20,185 bases of DNA from Aalborg-AAW-1 sp964458335 (GTDB taxonomy: Bacteria > Patescibacteriota > Gracilibacteria > Absconditabacterales > Absconditicoccaceae), in assembly GCA_964458335.1 (NCBI GenBank), contig CAYWIJ010000017.1:1-20185 (forward strand), in the 5' to 3' direction. The first letter of the stretch is position 1, and the number at the start of each line of letters is the position of its first letter. Under the pieces are notes generated by a model. That model saw only the letters and a list, made by a program, of their open reading frames with translations. It was not told where the DNA came from and made no database searches. A program made the translations under genes and the position numbers. Below are positions 9,350 through 18,754 of the stretch, piece by piece.

Positions 9350-10435
9350 ATGATGGTATATACTAAGAAAAAAAGAATTTTTAAACCAGGATGGATTATT
9401 ATCTTCTTGGTCATTCTCTTTTTTGTTGTAAAGTGAATGATGTTTGACGGATCATTTTCTTATGATAATTCTCTGACTTTTGGATCTGGAGATAGTATGA
9501 ATATTGTTTATGAAAAGATGACGACTGCACAAAAAAATAGTATGCGTTGGTATCTTTATCGTCATGAAGAGACACTTGAACCCATCCAACAATGAAATTA
9601 TGTCTTTTCGTGAACGTATACTCCACAGACCTTGATAGAACAATTAAACAAATGACCTACTCGTTCTTATGAAATTGTTACTATTTTAGAGGGTTGGTCT
9701 ATCTATGATATTGATGCTTATTTAGTGAAACAATGATATATTAGTGAAGGAGATTATATTACTTATGTGAGTGATCCAACACATATTGCTTCTATCTCAG
9801 CTAAGTATCCATTTGTCCAAAAATTTTTAGATACAAAACCAACTACAGCTTCATCACAGGTTTCATTAGAATGAATTCTGTATCCAGATACCTATCATAT
9901 CAATGCAAATCAACCGTTCTTAGATCAACTTGTTTCACTACAACTGAAGGCATTTCAAACAAAGGTATACTGACCATATCAAAGTCAGATTGATAACTTT
10001 TCTACGACATTACAACAACAAGGATATAGTTTTTCTCTTGGATGGTATAATATTGTGGTGCTTGCAAGTATTATAGAGAAAGAGGAAAGAAATACTGCTA
10101 ATCAATCTACAATTGCGGGAATCTTCTTAAATAGAATACAATCAAGTATGAGAATAGATGCTGATATTACTTTGTGTTATGGGTTGAAAAAAGGATATGA
10201 AGTATGTACTCCTACCCTTATCGCTCATTCTCTGGATGATACAGCCAATATCTATAATACGAGAGTTCATAATGGACTTACACCTACACCCATTGCAAAT
10301 CCATCAGTATCTACTTTTAAAGCATTGTTAGAGTTTACGAAAACTGATTATATCTATTATCTTCATGGCTCTGATGGTAAAATCCATTATGGCGCTACCT
10401 TACAAGAACATACTGCAAATAAGCAATATTTATAA
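9350..10435 (+). CDS. mltG: Endolytic murein transglycosylase MltG (YceG-like)
   Basis: 361 residues, from the first of tandem ATGs at 9350 (9353 is equally possible) to TAA 10433. MltG cuts nascent glycan strands at the membrane and helps to set their length. A cytoplasmic basic tail is followed by one transmembrane helix (about residues 13-29). The YceG domain shows EGWSIYDIDAYL, LEGILYPDTYHI (first Gly is UGA), LASIIEKEERN (the Glu at about residue 243 is the expected catalytic one), AGIFLNRI, DADITLCYGL in place of the usual DPTVxYG, and YNTRVHNGLTPTPIANPS. Length and order are normal for the family. Seven glycines are UGA. It is the first gene of a closely spaced run (15, 31 and 23 bp gaps), downstream of two terminators. 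Confidence 0.96.
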
Positions 10436-10450
10436 TGTGAATTTCTTATC

Positions 10451-10942
10451 ATGATGACAATAAAAAGTCGTATTTGACATAATATTCGTATGGCATGAAT
10501 AGGGATAGTGATTGTGATGGTCTCTGTTCTTGCGTGGTTTAACAACCAAACAGCAAGTCTTACAGATGTCATTGATCAAGAGCAACCTTCTGGTGCTGAT
10601 ATGGTATTGCAACAAACTCAGAATGGTACACAAATTCTTTCTACAGTAAAGAACTATGAAAATCTTCATGGTGCTACCTTGCGTATGAGTTTTTTTGTGC
10701 CAGCATGACAAGAACAAGCATTTGAGGAATCAATACAATCTTCTTATTGATTTTTTGTAACAAATCATCATAATACATCTATAGTGACACTATATCTTCC
10801 TGAAAGAATAGATGAAAACACAGAACTTCTGACTATCCATGGATGAAGTGATAGTATTGTAGATACTATTGTGTTATTTCAAGGTGAAGAGATGGATGAT
10901 ATTCGTCTAGAACAGAAAGTGATTGGTGATAGTCATTGATAA
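10451..10942 (+). CDS. Membrane-anchored extracytoplasmic protein of unknown function
   Basis: 163 residues, tandem ATGs at 10451/10454, ending with UGA (Gly) directly followed by TAA 10940. A basic N-terminus (KSRIGHNIRMAG) and one hydrophobic helix (IGIVIVMVSVLAWF, about 18-31) look like an uncleaved anchor. The remaining 130 residues form an alternating beta-like pattern (GATLRMSFFVPAG, then TSIVTLYLPERI and VDTIVLFQGEEM), which faintly recalls a cohesin-like or Ig-like sandwich; I do not assign a family. It sits 15 bp after mltG and 31 bp before the Ig/Fn3 surface protein, so it is probably cotranscribed and acts at the envelope. Without UGA=Gly it would be cut several times. Confidence 0.75.
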
Positions 10943-10973
10943 GATAATTATATTTATTTGTTTAGTTAGGGTA

Positions 10974-12644
10974 ATGATTCAAGTTATTCGTAAAAGTATC
11001 GCTGTATTTGTTATAATGGTTCTTTTTATAGCCCAAGCTGTAGGTGCTGCTGATATTAGTGGGTTTGTGATCCAAGTGACACCCACTCCTATGAAACCAG
11101 GAGAAGCAGCAGATATGACAATCAAAGCAGTAGATTCTCAAGGATCTGTAGTGACAGATTATAATGGTACTATTATTATTGATTTTGAAGGATATCAAGA
11201 TACTAATGTGTATGATATGCCTAATAATGGATTCTATGGATTTACTTCAGCCGATCAGGGAGTAAAAACATTTAGTAAAGGATTTGTTATTAAAAAATCA
11301 GGGCAGTATGTCTTGAAAGTATATGATGCAGTATCAGATACTATTGCTGGTACGTTGCCTATTACGGTGGGAGGAGATTCTGATCAAACTTCTGGTTCAG
11401 AAAAGATGATACAACTGCAAGAACCTCTTAGTGGAGCAACTCTACAGTCATCATCTATCAATGTTATTGGATTGACTGAGAGTAGAAAAACTCCATTACA
11501 ATTCTTTATTGATGGAGAAAAGATGGATTTTGTTGCTGAGACGGATGATAGCGGATCTTTCTCTGTCTATTTGACAGGAGTGACAGGATGAGCCCATACC
11601 TTACAAGTGAAAATGGTAGATTATCAAGATAAACTTATAGGAGAATCACAAGAAGTTGCGTTTGCTTATACTGCTCCAGTATTAGATAATTTTCTAAAAT
11701 CATTTACAACTACTCCAAGTGGAGAAATTCAAGCGGGACAGACAGTACAATTTTCAGCCACAACGGATAGTACTGTAAGAAGTATTGAACTTAAGATAGG
11801 ATCGGCTGGAACATTTGTGATGGATAGAACAGCAGATGGTACTTTTTCTAAATCGATTGTTGTTGACAAAGAAGGTGTCCATAAAGTTGATGCTACTCTC
11901 ATCTTCGATGGTGGACAGAAAACACCATATTTGGATAGGGCAACACTTGATGTGAAAATGCCAGATATTGGTGTGGGTCAATTTAAGGTAGTCAATAATG
12001 CTGCTGATCCTTCAAAAGCGACACTTTCATGGACACCAATTGGTACACCTGCTTCTTATATTGTCCGTTATGGATTGAAGCAAGATGCTCTGACTAATGA
12101 AGTTAAGGTAACCACTGCTCAAGTAGAAGTATCTGGATTAGATATTGGACAACAGTATTTCTTTCAAGTATTTGCTGTCGATGCGGGAGGAATTGTAGTC
12201 GGAAAACCATCAGATATTGCTATGATTATGACGCAAGGACAATCAGCTGCGGGTGAAGAAAATGTAATTTCTCCATCTTGTACTGTAGTAGGTATTACAT
12301 TGCGTACTGAAAAAATTGGAGATCAATATTTCCTTGTATGGGATGCTATACCATGAGCTGTAGAATATCATATTTATAAATCTGACTATGAAGTGAGTAG
12401 TATCGCAAATATGCAAAAAATTGCAACTACAACGATACCACAATTCTCTTATCCATTTAATACACAAGCACAGCAAGATGAGTATACGTATTATTCTGTT
12501 GTAGCAACCTGTTCTGATGGAAAAAATCTTCAAATCGATAATGTGAAAAAAGTACATACTTGACCAGTATCGGATATACTCATTCTTTTCTTTGTGTCTC
12601 TCATGGGATATATGTTGTTTAGAATCTATAAATATAATTACTAA
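10974..12644 (+). CDS. Exported Ig-like/fibronectin type III protein with C-terminal membrane anchor
   Basis: 556 residues, ATG 10974 to TAA 12642. The frame is open further upstream (to 10923), but ATG 10974 is chosen because a clean signal peptide starts there (MIQVIRKS, hydrophobic core, AVGAAD). Domains seem to be: an Ig-like fold (about 25-135, with TPTPMKPGEAADMTIKAVDS), a Gly/Ser linker, a second Ig-like module (about 145-220), a third (about 230-330), a clear Fn3 domain (about 335-415, SYIVRYGLKQDAL and SGLDIGQQYFFQVFAVDAGG) and a second Fn3-like domain (about 430-525, FLVWDAIPGAVEYHIYKSD). A hydrophobic helix with a basic tail (VSDILILFFVSLMGYMLF, then RIYKYNY) anchors the C-terminus. 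Only three glycines are UGA. The likely role is cell-surface adhesion or structure, with the substrate unknown. It is cotranscribed with mltG. Confidence 0.85.
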
Positions 12645-12667
12645 TTCTTTTGTTTTTCATAAGATAT

Positions 12668-15391
12668 ATGACTCACACACCGTCATTTTCTAAGAGAATT
12701 CATGGACCATCACTTCAGATGAAACGTTTGAATGATGATCATCTCTATAGTGTATCTGATAATACCCATACTCTTGTTCTACCATTATCATGAACGCTTG
12801 ATGAAACCGCTACTAAACATATGGTCTATAGCGATTTTTATCAGAGAATTAAAAAAAAATTCTCTCCACTCCCTGTTTATATATGACCTCGTATTCATTC
12901 ATTACAACTACAACATACTTTCGTAGATTCGCTCATACAGCAGTATAATGATGATTATCAATCTATTACGAATCTTCTTGATAACTATGGTATACTTCAT
13001 ACTCCTTATCATCTTTATCATCCTAAAGTGATAGAATCATTATCTACTTTAGATAAAAAGATGGTTGAAGATCATCGTGTTGGAGTACGCTCAGATGTAG
13101 TATATTATGATATTACGAGCGGTAGGGTAGTTCCAGATCATCGTATAATGACATCATCAGTAGAGAGTAAAGAATATAAAGTAAGATTTTTCTTGAATTG
13201 AAATAAAGAAACATTATCAGGTATGATTAAAAATGCTTATGATATATTCTGATGTGTTGCTATTCTTGTGAATCCGCATGATAAGAGATATAAAAAAGCT
13301 CGTGGAAAAGATATTATTCTTCCTATTACTAATAGATCAGTCCCAGTTGTTACTTATGAATGAATAAGTGTAGAGGGATTGGGTACACGTATCTTAGTAC
13401 CAGCACATAATCGTGATGATTTTAATATCGCTCTTGAATTAGGTCTTCCATTAGATGTCTATGCATTCGATAAATTTGGTATGTTTACCTCATATGCTAA
13501 AGAATTTGCTCATAAACCTTTAGTAGATTTTAGTGAAAATGTTATTAAATTTTTAGATGATATTTCAAATCTAGAAGCTACACATTCTATAAAATCTGTA
13601 GAATATAAAGATAAATACACTCACATAAGACTGTATCCATTACTTGAAAAAAATATCTATATCGGTCTATGATATCAATCAGGAGAAGATACTAATTTTA
13701 TTTCTTCGATGAGTCAATACGTAGGAGATACTAGTTTTTTCCAATACGATATTGGTAAGGAAGAAAATTTTTGTATTAGTAATCAAGACCCTTATCAACC
13801 AGCGATGGATATGTATAGTCAGAAAGAAGAATTTTCTGCTATGATCATAAAAGATAGTAATCTTATTCAAGATATAGTTATAGATTTTTATAAGATGTGA
13901 TTATTGCATCTTCCAGCAAAAGGTGATGATATTGTAGATATATTTTCAATACAATATAATGGAACATATATATGGGAGGTGTTTTATACTCTTCGTACTC
14001 AACAACAACAGTATGCAAATGCACAAGAAATTTTTATTCTACTCAAAAAACTTATAGAGGGAATTCCTAGTGATGAAGATATCGACTTTATTCTCGACGC
14101 CATTGATTTGGGGTGATATTTTCTTCATACTAAACAATGATATGTTGCTCAAACTATAAACACTTATCACTATGATAATGATTATGTTGCTTTAGCTTTG
14201 ATGGTATCATTATTATCTCAAGATCAGATTGATGTTGTGTTTTTGAAGGATTCTACTACTTTTATTAAATATTTTCTTTATTTGTATTACTTTTATTATA
14301 GAAAGTCGGTACAACTTGATATGTATGCTTTAGATGAAAAAATCGTATTCTGACAACAATGGAGTACAGCTCAAAAATTGTCATCAGATGTGGTTAGATT
14401 GATGTTATTACAATCTTGTCACCATACAGAACATGAAAATATAAAGAAGATATATACGGGTGAAGATTTTGATCGTTTTATTAATAAACGATGGAATTTA
14501 GCGAGAATAATTCCTACTGTGGAGACTGCAAGTATTGAAGAATTATGAAAAGATCTATTGCAACTTTCATCACAAATGCATGATTATGATAGATATCTTA
14601 TCTCCACTATACATGAATTGTATGATGAAGTGACTTTTCTTTTGCAAAAACATTATACTGATCAGATTGTAACAATAGTAGTTTCTACCTTACGAGAAAA
14701 AATAGCAGATAGTCTATTATATATTGTAAAGATGAAACCTTCACCTGTGTCAGAAAAAGTTGCTTTCTATGTACTGAATTTTGCAAATCATCTTCTCTAT
14801 CCGTTGATACCAACTACGATCGTTGGATTATTTGAAAATGTAAAATTAAAAAGATTGACAACTTTCTTTGAGCAAGATCCTACGTTCTTAGTGAATAAAA
14901 ATGTTAAATGCAATTTTTTGATGCAGTTCGTAAATCATTGGTATACTGCTAGCAAAAATGAAGATAATATCCAAGGATTTATCCTTAAAGCAAATAAAGA
15001 TTTTTTGGATTATGCGAGAGATGTATTGCCAGATTTTCATGAATTTTTAGGCAAAGAATATACTATAGAACTGTTAGATGAACATCAAGATTGGCCAACT
15101 GAAATAGAAATGAATAGAGTATTTGCCATGCAATGGTGAATAATAAAAACAGTATGACAAGAATCTATGGTGATTACTACTCCTCAAATTCAACTTCAAG
15201 ATTCTCTTGGAATATTAAAAAAACAATTGTCATATAAACAACAACTCTTACAGACGATAAAAAATACCCTTATCCGTATGCGTACATCATGACTTAATGA
15301 TAAAATTATTCAGTTTCAACAACAAATTGAAGTACTGGAGAAAGAAATTAGTGATATTGAATACCAAATTTCTAAATTAAAATATTTCTAA
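12668..15391 (+). CDS. Class Ia aminoacyl-tRNA synthetase-like protein (ValRS layout) lacking HIGH and KMSKS
   Basis: 907 residues, ATG 12668 to TAA 15389, about the length of valyl-tRNA synthetase. The best-preserved part is a CP1 editing-domain-like region: VNPHDKRYKK (about 202), GKDIILPITNRSVPVV, then GTRILVPAHNRDDFNIALEL (239-258), matching the ValRS/IleRS/LeuRS GTGAV-PAHxxxDF block. NKRWNLARI (606) resembles the NKxWNxxR start of the anticodon-binding domain, and the last 60 residues form a coiled coil like the ValRS tRNA arm. Where HIGH is expected (about 36-51) I read LVLPLSGTLDETATKH, and where KMSKS is expected, just before SSDVVRLMLL, I read KIVFG (558-562). About 14 glycines are UGA. 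Aminoacylation is therefore doubtful; a trans-editing or tRNA-binding role is an inference. It is the last gene of the mltG run, and its stop overlaps the ygjP-like gene by 4 bp. Confidence 0.75.
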
Positions 15392-15924
15392 GAAATGGAC
15401 CAATGATGTCCGTTTTCTTTTAATCGTTTTTTAGTATGTTTGTAATCAGGACAGTACTGTTCTACAAGATTCCAGAATTCTTTACTATGATTAAAATGTA
15501 CTAAATGTGCCAATTCATGTACTATAACATAATCTAATACAAAAACTGGTAATTCTGATAATCTTCGATGAAACATGAGGTTTCCTGTACTACTACATGA
15601 TCATCGTTTCGTACTAGCGGTTGTAATTTTTACTGTTGTATAGGTATGATTGAGATTCATCAGCTTTGCATAATATTCTACTCTAGGTAATATCTGTATG
15701 AGTGCTTGTTCTTTCATATCTTTGCTAATATCTGCTTTGGGTAATGATGTATGGTATTTTACTTTTTCTAAAGCTTTTTGTATCCATTGTGATTTAGATT
15801 GTACGAAAGTATCAATATAGGTATGAGATGTAAAAAGAGGAGCAGAGACGAGAATCTCTTGACTTGGAAGGACACGAATACTGATAGTTTTGCGTGAAGA
15901 ATATTTGATCTTATATGATAACAT
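15388..15924 (-). CDS. YgjP-like (DUF45) zinc metallopeptidase
   Basis: 178 residues, ATG at 15924 to TAG at 15390-15388. The frame is unbroken only with UGA=Gly, and that codon falls in TKRGSCSSTGN, which matches the family's R-W-GSCSSxGN block (the Trp is missing here). HELAHL (zinc-binding HExxH) follows in DYVIVHELAHLVHFNHSKEF, and then FWNLVEQYCPDYKHTKKRLK, which is almost textbook for DUF45/YgjP proteins. The family belongs to the M48/SprT-like metallopeptidase group, is soluble, and its physiological target is unclear. The length is slightly shorter than typical. A minus-strand TATACT (15935-15930) ends 5 bases before the ATG, so the mRNA may be leaderless. The 3' end overlaps the synthetase-like gene by 4 bp. 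Confidence 0.92.
15395..15421 (+). terminator. Possible terminator of the mltG operon, inside the convergent gene
   Basis: The stem ATGGAC/GTCCGT (15395-15400 with 15408-15413, one G-T pair) has a 7-base loop and is followed by TTTCTTTT. It lies 4 bases after the upstream stop codon and inside the 3' coding end of the opposite gene. Confidence 0.4.
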
Positions 15925-16003
15925 CAGTCAGTATAGTTCTTTTTTAAAAATCTCTTGTATTTTAAGATATATCGTATATATATTCTGTGATTTTATTTAT
16001 CAC

Positions 16004-16009
16004 TATAGT
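16004..16009 (+). promoter_or_regulatory. -10-like hexamer directly before the tsaC/sua5 start
   Basis: TATAGT ends 3 bases before ATG 16013. The string TATAGTATTATG is identical to the one before the gene at 4867. No convincing -35 is visible. The mRNA would have almost no leader. Confidence 0.3.
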
Positions 16010-16012
16010 ATT

Positions 16013-16609
16013 ATGCAAGATATTTTATGAGCACTTCATGTATTAAAAGAAGGGAAATGTTTGATTTTCCCCACAGATACTGTCTATGGAATAGGATGTG
16101 ATGCCTCTAATGAGCAAGCAGTACAAGATCTTTTTGAATTGACTGAACGTCCCGTACATAAAGGAATGATCGTATTGTGTGATTCTCTTCGTATGATAGA
16201 ACAATATGCAGAAATCCGTTTTGATTTGGAAAAGAGGATGATAGAAAATTGTATGCCTGGTCCATTGACAATTATTTTGGATAGTAAACACGAACTTTCA
16301 CCAATACTTGAACAAGCAAATGGTACGATTGGTATGAGAATACCTGATCATGATATTGCTCTTGATCTTATTACATCATTTTGATCCCCTCTTGCGACGA
16401 AGAGTGCGAATATTTCTGGACTTATCCCGCCGACAAGTGTAGATGAGATTGATGACTATTTTGTTGAACAAGGTATTATGATCGTGAATGGAGGAGTGTG
16501 TGATATTCAAATACCTTCAACTATTGTGCGTGTAACGGATGAAGATGATTTTCAAATTGTGAGACAAGGTAGTATGACTGAAGATGAAATTAGAGAACTT
16601 GTTGATTAA
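16013..16609 (+). CDS. tsaC: Threonylcarbamoyl-AMP synthase TsaC/Sua5/YrdC family
   Basis: 198 residues, ATG 16013 to TAA 16607. The family makes threonylcarbamoyl-AMP from Thr, bicarbonate and ATP, the first step of the t6A modification at position 37 of ANN-decoding tRNAs. Motifs visible: CLIFPTDTVYGIGCDA (nucleotide and bicarbonate pocket), ERPVHKG in place of the KxRP-KP loop, MPGPLTIIL, GTIGMRIPDHDIALDLI and SPLATKSANISG (preceded by a UGA-encoded Gly). The length fits the short TsaC form without the Sua5 C-terminal domain. The terminator for this gene is built into its last codons, and its stop overlaps the dihydrofolate reductase gene by 4 bp. Rest of the t6A pathway is not in the window. 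Confidence 0.95.
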
Positions 16610-16623
16610 AGTTCTCTTTTTTT
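16592..16623 (+). terminator. Intrinsic terminator embedded in the 3' ends of tsaC and folA
   Basis: A perfect 9-bp stem AGAGAACTT/AAGTTCTCT (16592-16600 with 16609-16617) encloses an 8-base loop that contains the tsaC stop, followed by six Ts (16618-16623). The stem encodes Arg-Glu-Leu on both strands (RELVD end of TsaC, KKREL end of DHFR). The T-run serves the + strand; reading the other way the tail is only AATTTC, so termination of folA here would be weak. Confidence 0.85.
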
Positions 16624-17094
16624 ATAAATAACAAAATCAAAATCTTTATAAGATATTCTTGATGATTTTACAAACTGTTTTTGAAAATCAGGAAAGTAGG
16701 TATCTCATTCATATTGGTGATGTAATTCACTTATATATAATTCATCACAGAGATCTAAAAAAGAAGTATAAATCTGACTTCAACCGATGATATAAATAGT
16801 TTTCTCTGTATTGTCTTCGTATCGTGTGAGAAACTCTTCCGTACTATGAAAAATGGTCACATCTTTGTCTTGATATAATGTTGTATCCTTATTTCTCGTG
16901 ATAACAATATTATTTCTGTTTGGTAGAGGACGAAAGCGTTCTGGTAGTGATTCATAGGTTTTACGACCCATTACTACTGTATGTCCTGTAGTATGTTCTT
17001 TAAATCTTTTGAGATCGTCAGGTAGATATCGTGGAAGAGTATTATTCTTCCCTATAACTCTATCTGATGTCATAGCAGCGATAGCGATTAACAT
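16606..17094 (-). CDS. folA: Dihydrofolate reductase
   Basis: 162 residues, ATG at 17094 to TAA at 16608-16606. It reduces dihydrofolate to tetrahydrofolate with NADPH. Motifs: LIAIAAMTSDRVIGKNNTLP, LPDDLKRFKEHTTGHTVVMG, RKTYESLP, NIVITR and TIYIIGGSQIY, where the second Gly is UGA at the conserved IGG of the NADPH-binding region. The Asp of LPDDL corresponds to the catalytic acid (Asp27 in E. coli). The usual Trp of LPWxLP is Arg here (CGA), a departure in the active-site loop. The length is normal (about 160 residues). A minus-strand TATAAA ends 2 bases before the ATG. No thymidylate synthase gene lies nearby. Confidence 0.95.
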
Positions 17095-17193
17095 AGTTTA
17101 TAATGGTGAGATAGTAAATTAGCGAATTAGTTATTGATTGTTAGGCACTAGTTATTAGTTATGAGGAGGATTGGGAAATTTCGGATTGCGAAT

Positions 17194-17234
17194 TACGGAT
17201 AGGGGGGAGAGTGATAAGTGAAGAGGTATCCGTA
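17194..17234. repeat. Short perfect inverted repeat
   Basis: TACGGATA (17194-17201) and TATCCGTA (17227-17234) are perfect 8-base inverted arms with a 25-base purine-rich loop. There is no T-run, so it is not an obvious terminator. Confidence 0.45.
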
Positions 17235-17278
17235 GTGGCAGAGTAAAAGAAGTAGTAAGTGACGAGTAATAATGGAGG

Positions 17279-17423
17279 TGTCATTGCGAGCCTCATTTTA
17301 GTAGTAAGATGAAGGGGCGTGGCAATCTATTATTTAATAGTACATTACTATGATTTATTTGCTATGGATTGTCACAGTTTAGTAATCATTGTATGTACTA
17401 TAATGCGAGACTTCACAATGACA
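17279..17423. repeat. Imperfect palindromic intergenic element (BIME/MITE-like)
   Basis: The ends are an inverted repeat, TGTCATTG (17279-17286) and CAATGACA (17416-17423). Inner arms also match imperfectly: CGAG near 17288 with GCGAG near 17405, and GTGGCAATCTAT near 17320 with ATGGATTGTCAC near 17364. The words TGTCATTGCGAG and GTGGCAATCT are the ones seen in palindromic intergenic repeats scattered through many bacterial genomes. The element has no gene of its own. A piece of a similar end, CTTTGCAATGAC, occurs at 19597-19608. Confidence 0.6.
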
Positions 17424-17461
17424 GTATTTTTTGTTATTTATTTTCATTAAGTATTTTTTCA

Positions 17462-18478
17462 CTAATAAATATTTACTTCTGGTTGAAGTTGGATTCAAAA
17501 CATATCATATACTTTTGTTTGAATGAGATTGATGAGATCTTTCATCTGCTGTCCTGTAGCATCACCATAATTTACTAGGACAAGAGCATGTTTGTCATAT
17601 ATTCCTGCATCTCCATCTCTGTATCACTTTAGTCCTACAAGCTCAATCAGATTACCTGCTGAGAGTTTTACTTTATCTTGGGAGACGATATGTCCAATTA
17701 TGTCAGAATTTTTCTTCTTTAAGCTATTATATCACTCTTTATCGATGATAGGATTTTGGAAAAAACTTCCAGCTGTTCAGATTTTTGTTCGATCAGGAAG
17801 TTTCGATGCTCTGATCGTAGCAATAGCTTGAGCAACTTGTTTTGGTGTCAGTGGTGTAATACCATCTCGTCATTGTACAAGTAGCACAGTCTCAATATCT
17901 CCATAATGAATTTTTGGATTATAATGTTTATCTACTTTTGATAACTGCAGTGTCACATTTGTGATGAAAAAATTGTTTTTGAGATGATGTTTAAAACAGC
18001 TATCACGATATCAGAATTCACATTGTTCATTGATATAAGTTTGTTCTTCTCCTGTAGTGAGATCGATTCCACTAACTTGCACCATAACATCTCTGATTTC
18101 TACTCCATATGCACCGATATTTTGTATAGGAGCTGCACCGATTGTACCAGGTATCGAGATGAGATTTTCAATCCCTGCATAATTATTATCTATACTTCGT
18201 TCTACGATATCATTACACAATTCTCCAGATCAAAAACTTGCGATGATATGGGTATCAGTTTCTTTGATGATTTCTTTTCATTGTATATCGTTGATGAGCA
18301 CAAGACCATGAAAATCTTCTGTAAATAATATGTTAGATCCTCATCACATGATAAGTTTATTTTCGTATTCCTTGAGTAGTGGTATGATTTCTTGAAGTTG
18401 TTGTTCAGATTTGATGATCATAAGTTTGCTTGCTTGTACATCAATACGAAAGGTACTATATGGTTTAAGTGAATGCAT
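17462..18478 (-). CDS. murB: UDP-N-acetylmuramate dehydrogenase MurB (type I)
   Basis: 338 residues, ATG at 18478 to TAG at 17464-17462, with ten UGA=Gly codons. It reduces UDP-GlcNAc-enolpyruvate to UDP-MurNAc with FAD and NADPH in cytoplasmic peptidoglycan precursor synthesis. N-terminal YSTFRIDVQAS leads to LIMGGGSNILF (FAD loop; two of the three Gly are UGA at residues 45-46), NLISIPGTIGAAPIQNIGAYG (FAD-binding), GYRDSCFKHH (type I signature), TAGSFFQNPII (catalytic Ser) and the C-terminal LQPEVNIY with the conserved Glu. The length is close to the E. coli enzyme. It shows that the cell makes its own peptidoglycan precursors, consistent with MltG and the PG-binding protein nearby. The upstream region on this strand holds no clear -10. 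Confidence 0.97.
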
Positions 18479-18754
18479 AGAGATGAGTTAAGAGTTGAAA
18501 ATTAAAAGTGTGGAATGTGAGTTTTTATAAGATAGTGAAATAAGGAGGATAAACAAGTAAAAGTAAAATGAGATATTTTTTCGCTTGATAGTAATTTATG
18601 TTTTGATTGTAGTTCATGGTAGCTCTGTCGCTTCAAGCAGGTTGATGAGTTTGCTCGTCTATGTTATATTCTCTCTCTTTTTTTTGTTTTTAGTTGGACA
18701 GCAGTGAAAATAATATATTCTATTTGAAAACGGATATTTTTTTCCTATACTGAG
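18479..18754. other. Divergent spacer between murB and the uvrB-like gene
   Basis: These 276 bp contain no recognised gene and no remnant of a UvrB N-terminal half. The part next to murB has a GTTAAGAGTTGAAAATTAAAAG-like degenerate repeat (written here only as a type). A possible promoter TTGATG-N17-TATATT (18642-18647 and 18665-18670) and a closer one at 18724-18751 both point toward the uvrB-like gene. A 22-codon hydrophobic frame (18645-18713) is probably a chance product of the T-rich run. Confidence 0.5.
18724..18751 (+). promoter_or_regulatory. Candidate promoter of the uvrB-like gene, abutting its start
   Basis: TTGAAA (18724-18729) and TATACT (18746-18751) are separated by 16 bases. 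ATGs follow at 3 bases (18755) and 6 bases (18758) after the -10, the same geometry as at 4867/4870. An mRNA starting at the usual distance would begin at the second ATG. Confidence 0.5.

Larger units (their letters stand above)
17095..17461. other. Non-coding spacer with palindromic elements
   Basis: This 367-bp stretch between folA and the murB stop has no frame with recognisable protein content. It starts with degenerate ATTAGTTATT-type repeats (about 17118-17165), then a TACGGATA/TATCCGTA inverted repeat (17194-17201 with 17227-17234), then a longer imperfect palindrome (17279-17423). It lies between the 5' end of folA and the 3' end of murB, both on the minus strand, so it would also hold the murB 3' end and the folA promoter. 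Confidence 0.6.

Noticed and set aside
17369..18328. Plus-strand frames opposite murB
   Set aside because: The minus strand encodes a complete MurB with catalytic motifs; the plus frames are Ile/Ser/Phe-rich shadows.
18645..18713. 22-codon hydrophobic ORF (MSLLVYVIFSLFFLFLVGQQ plus two residues) upstream of the uvrB-like gene
   Set aside because: It lies across a CTCTCTTTTTTTTG-type T-rich run that yields Leu/Phe by chance, overlaps a possible promoter and has only a weak SD; no independent support.
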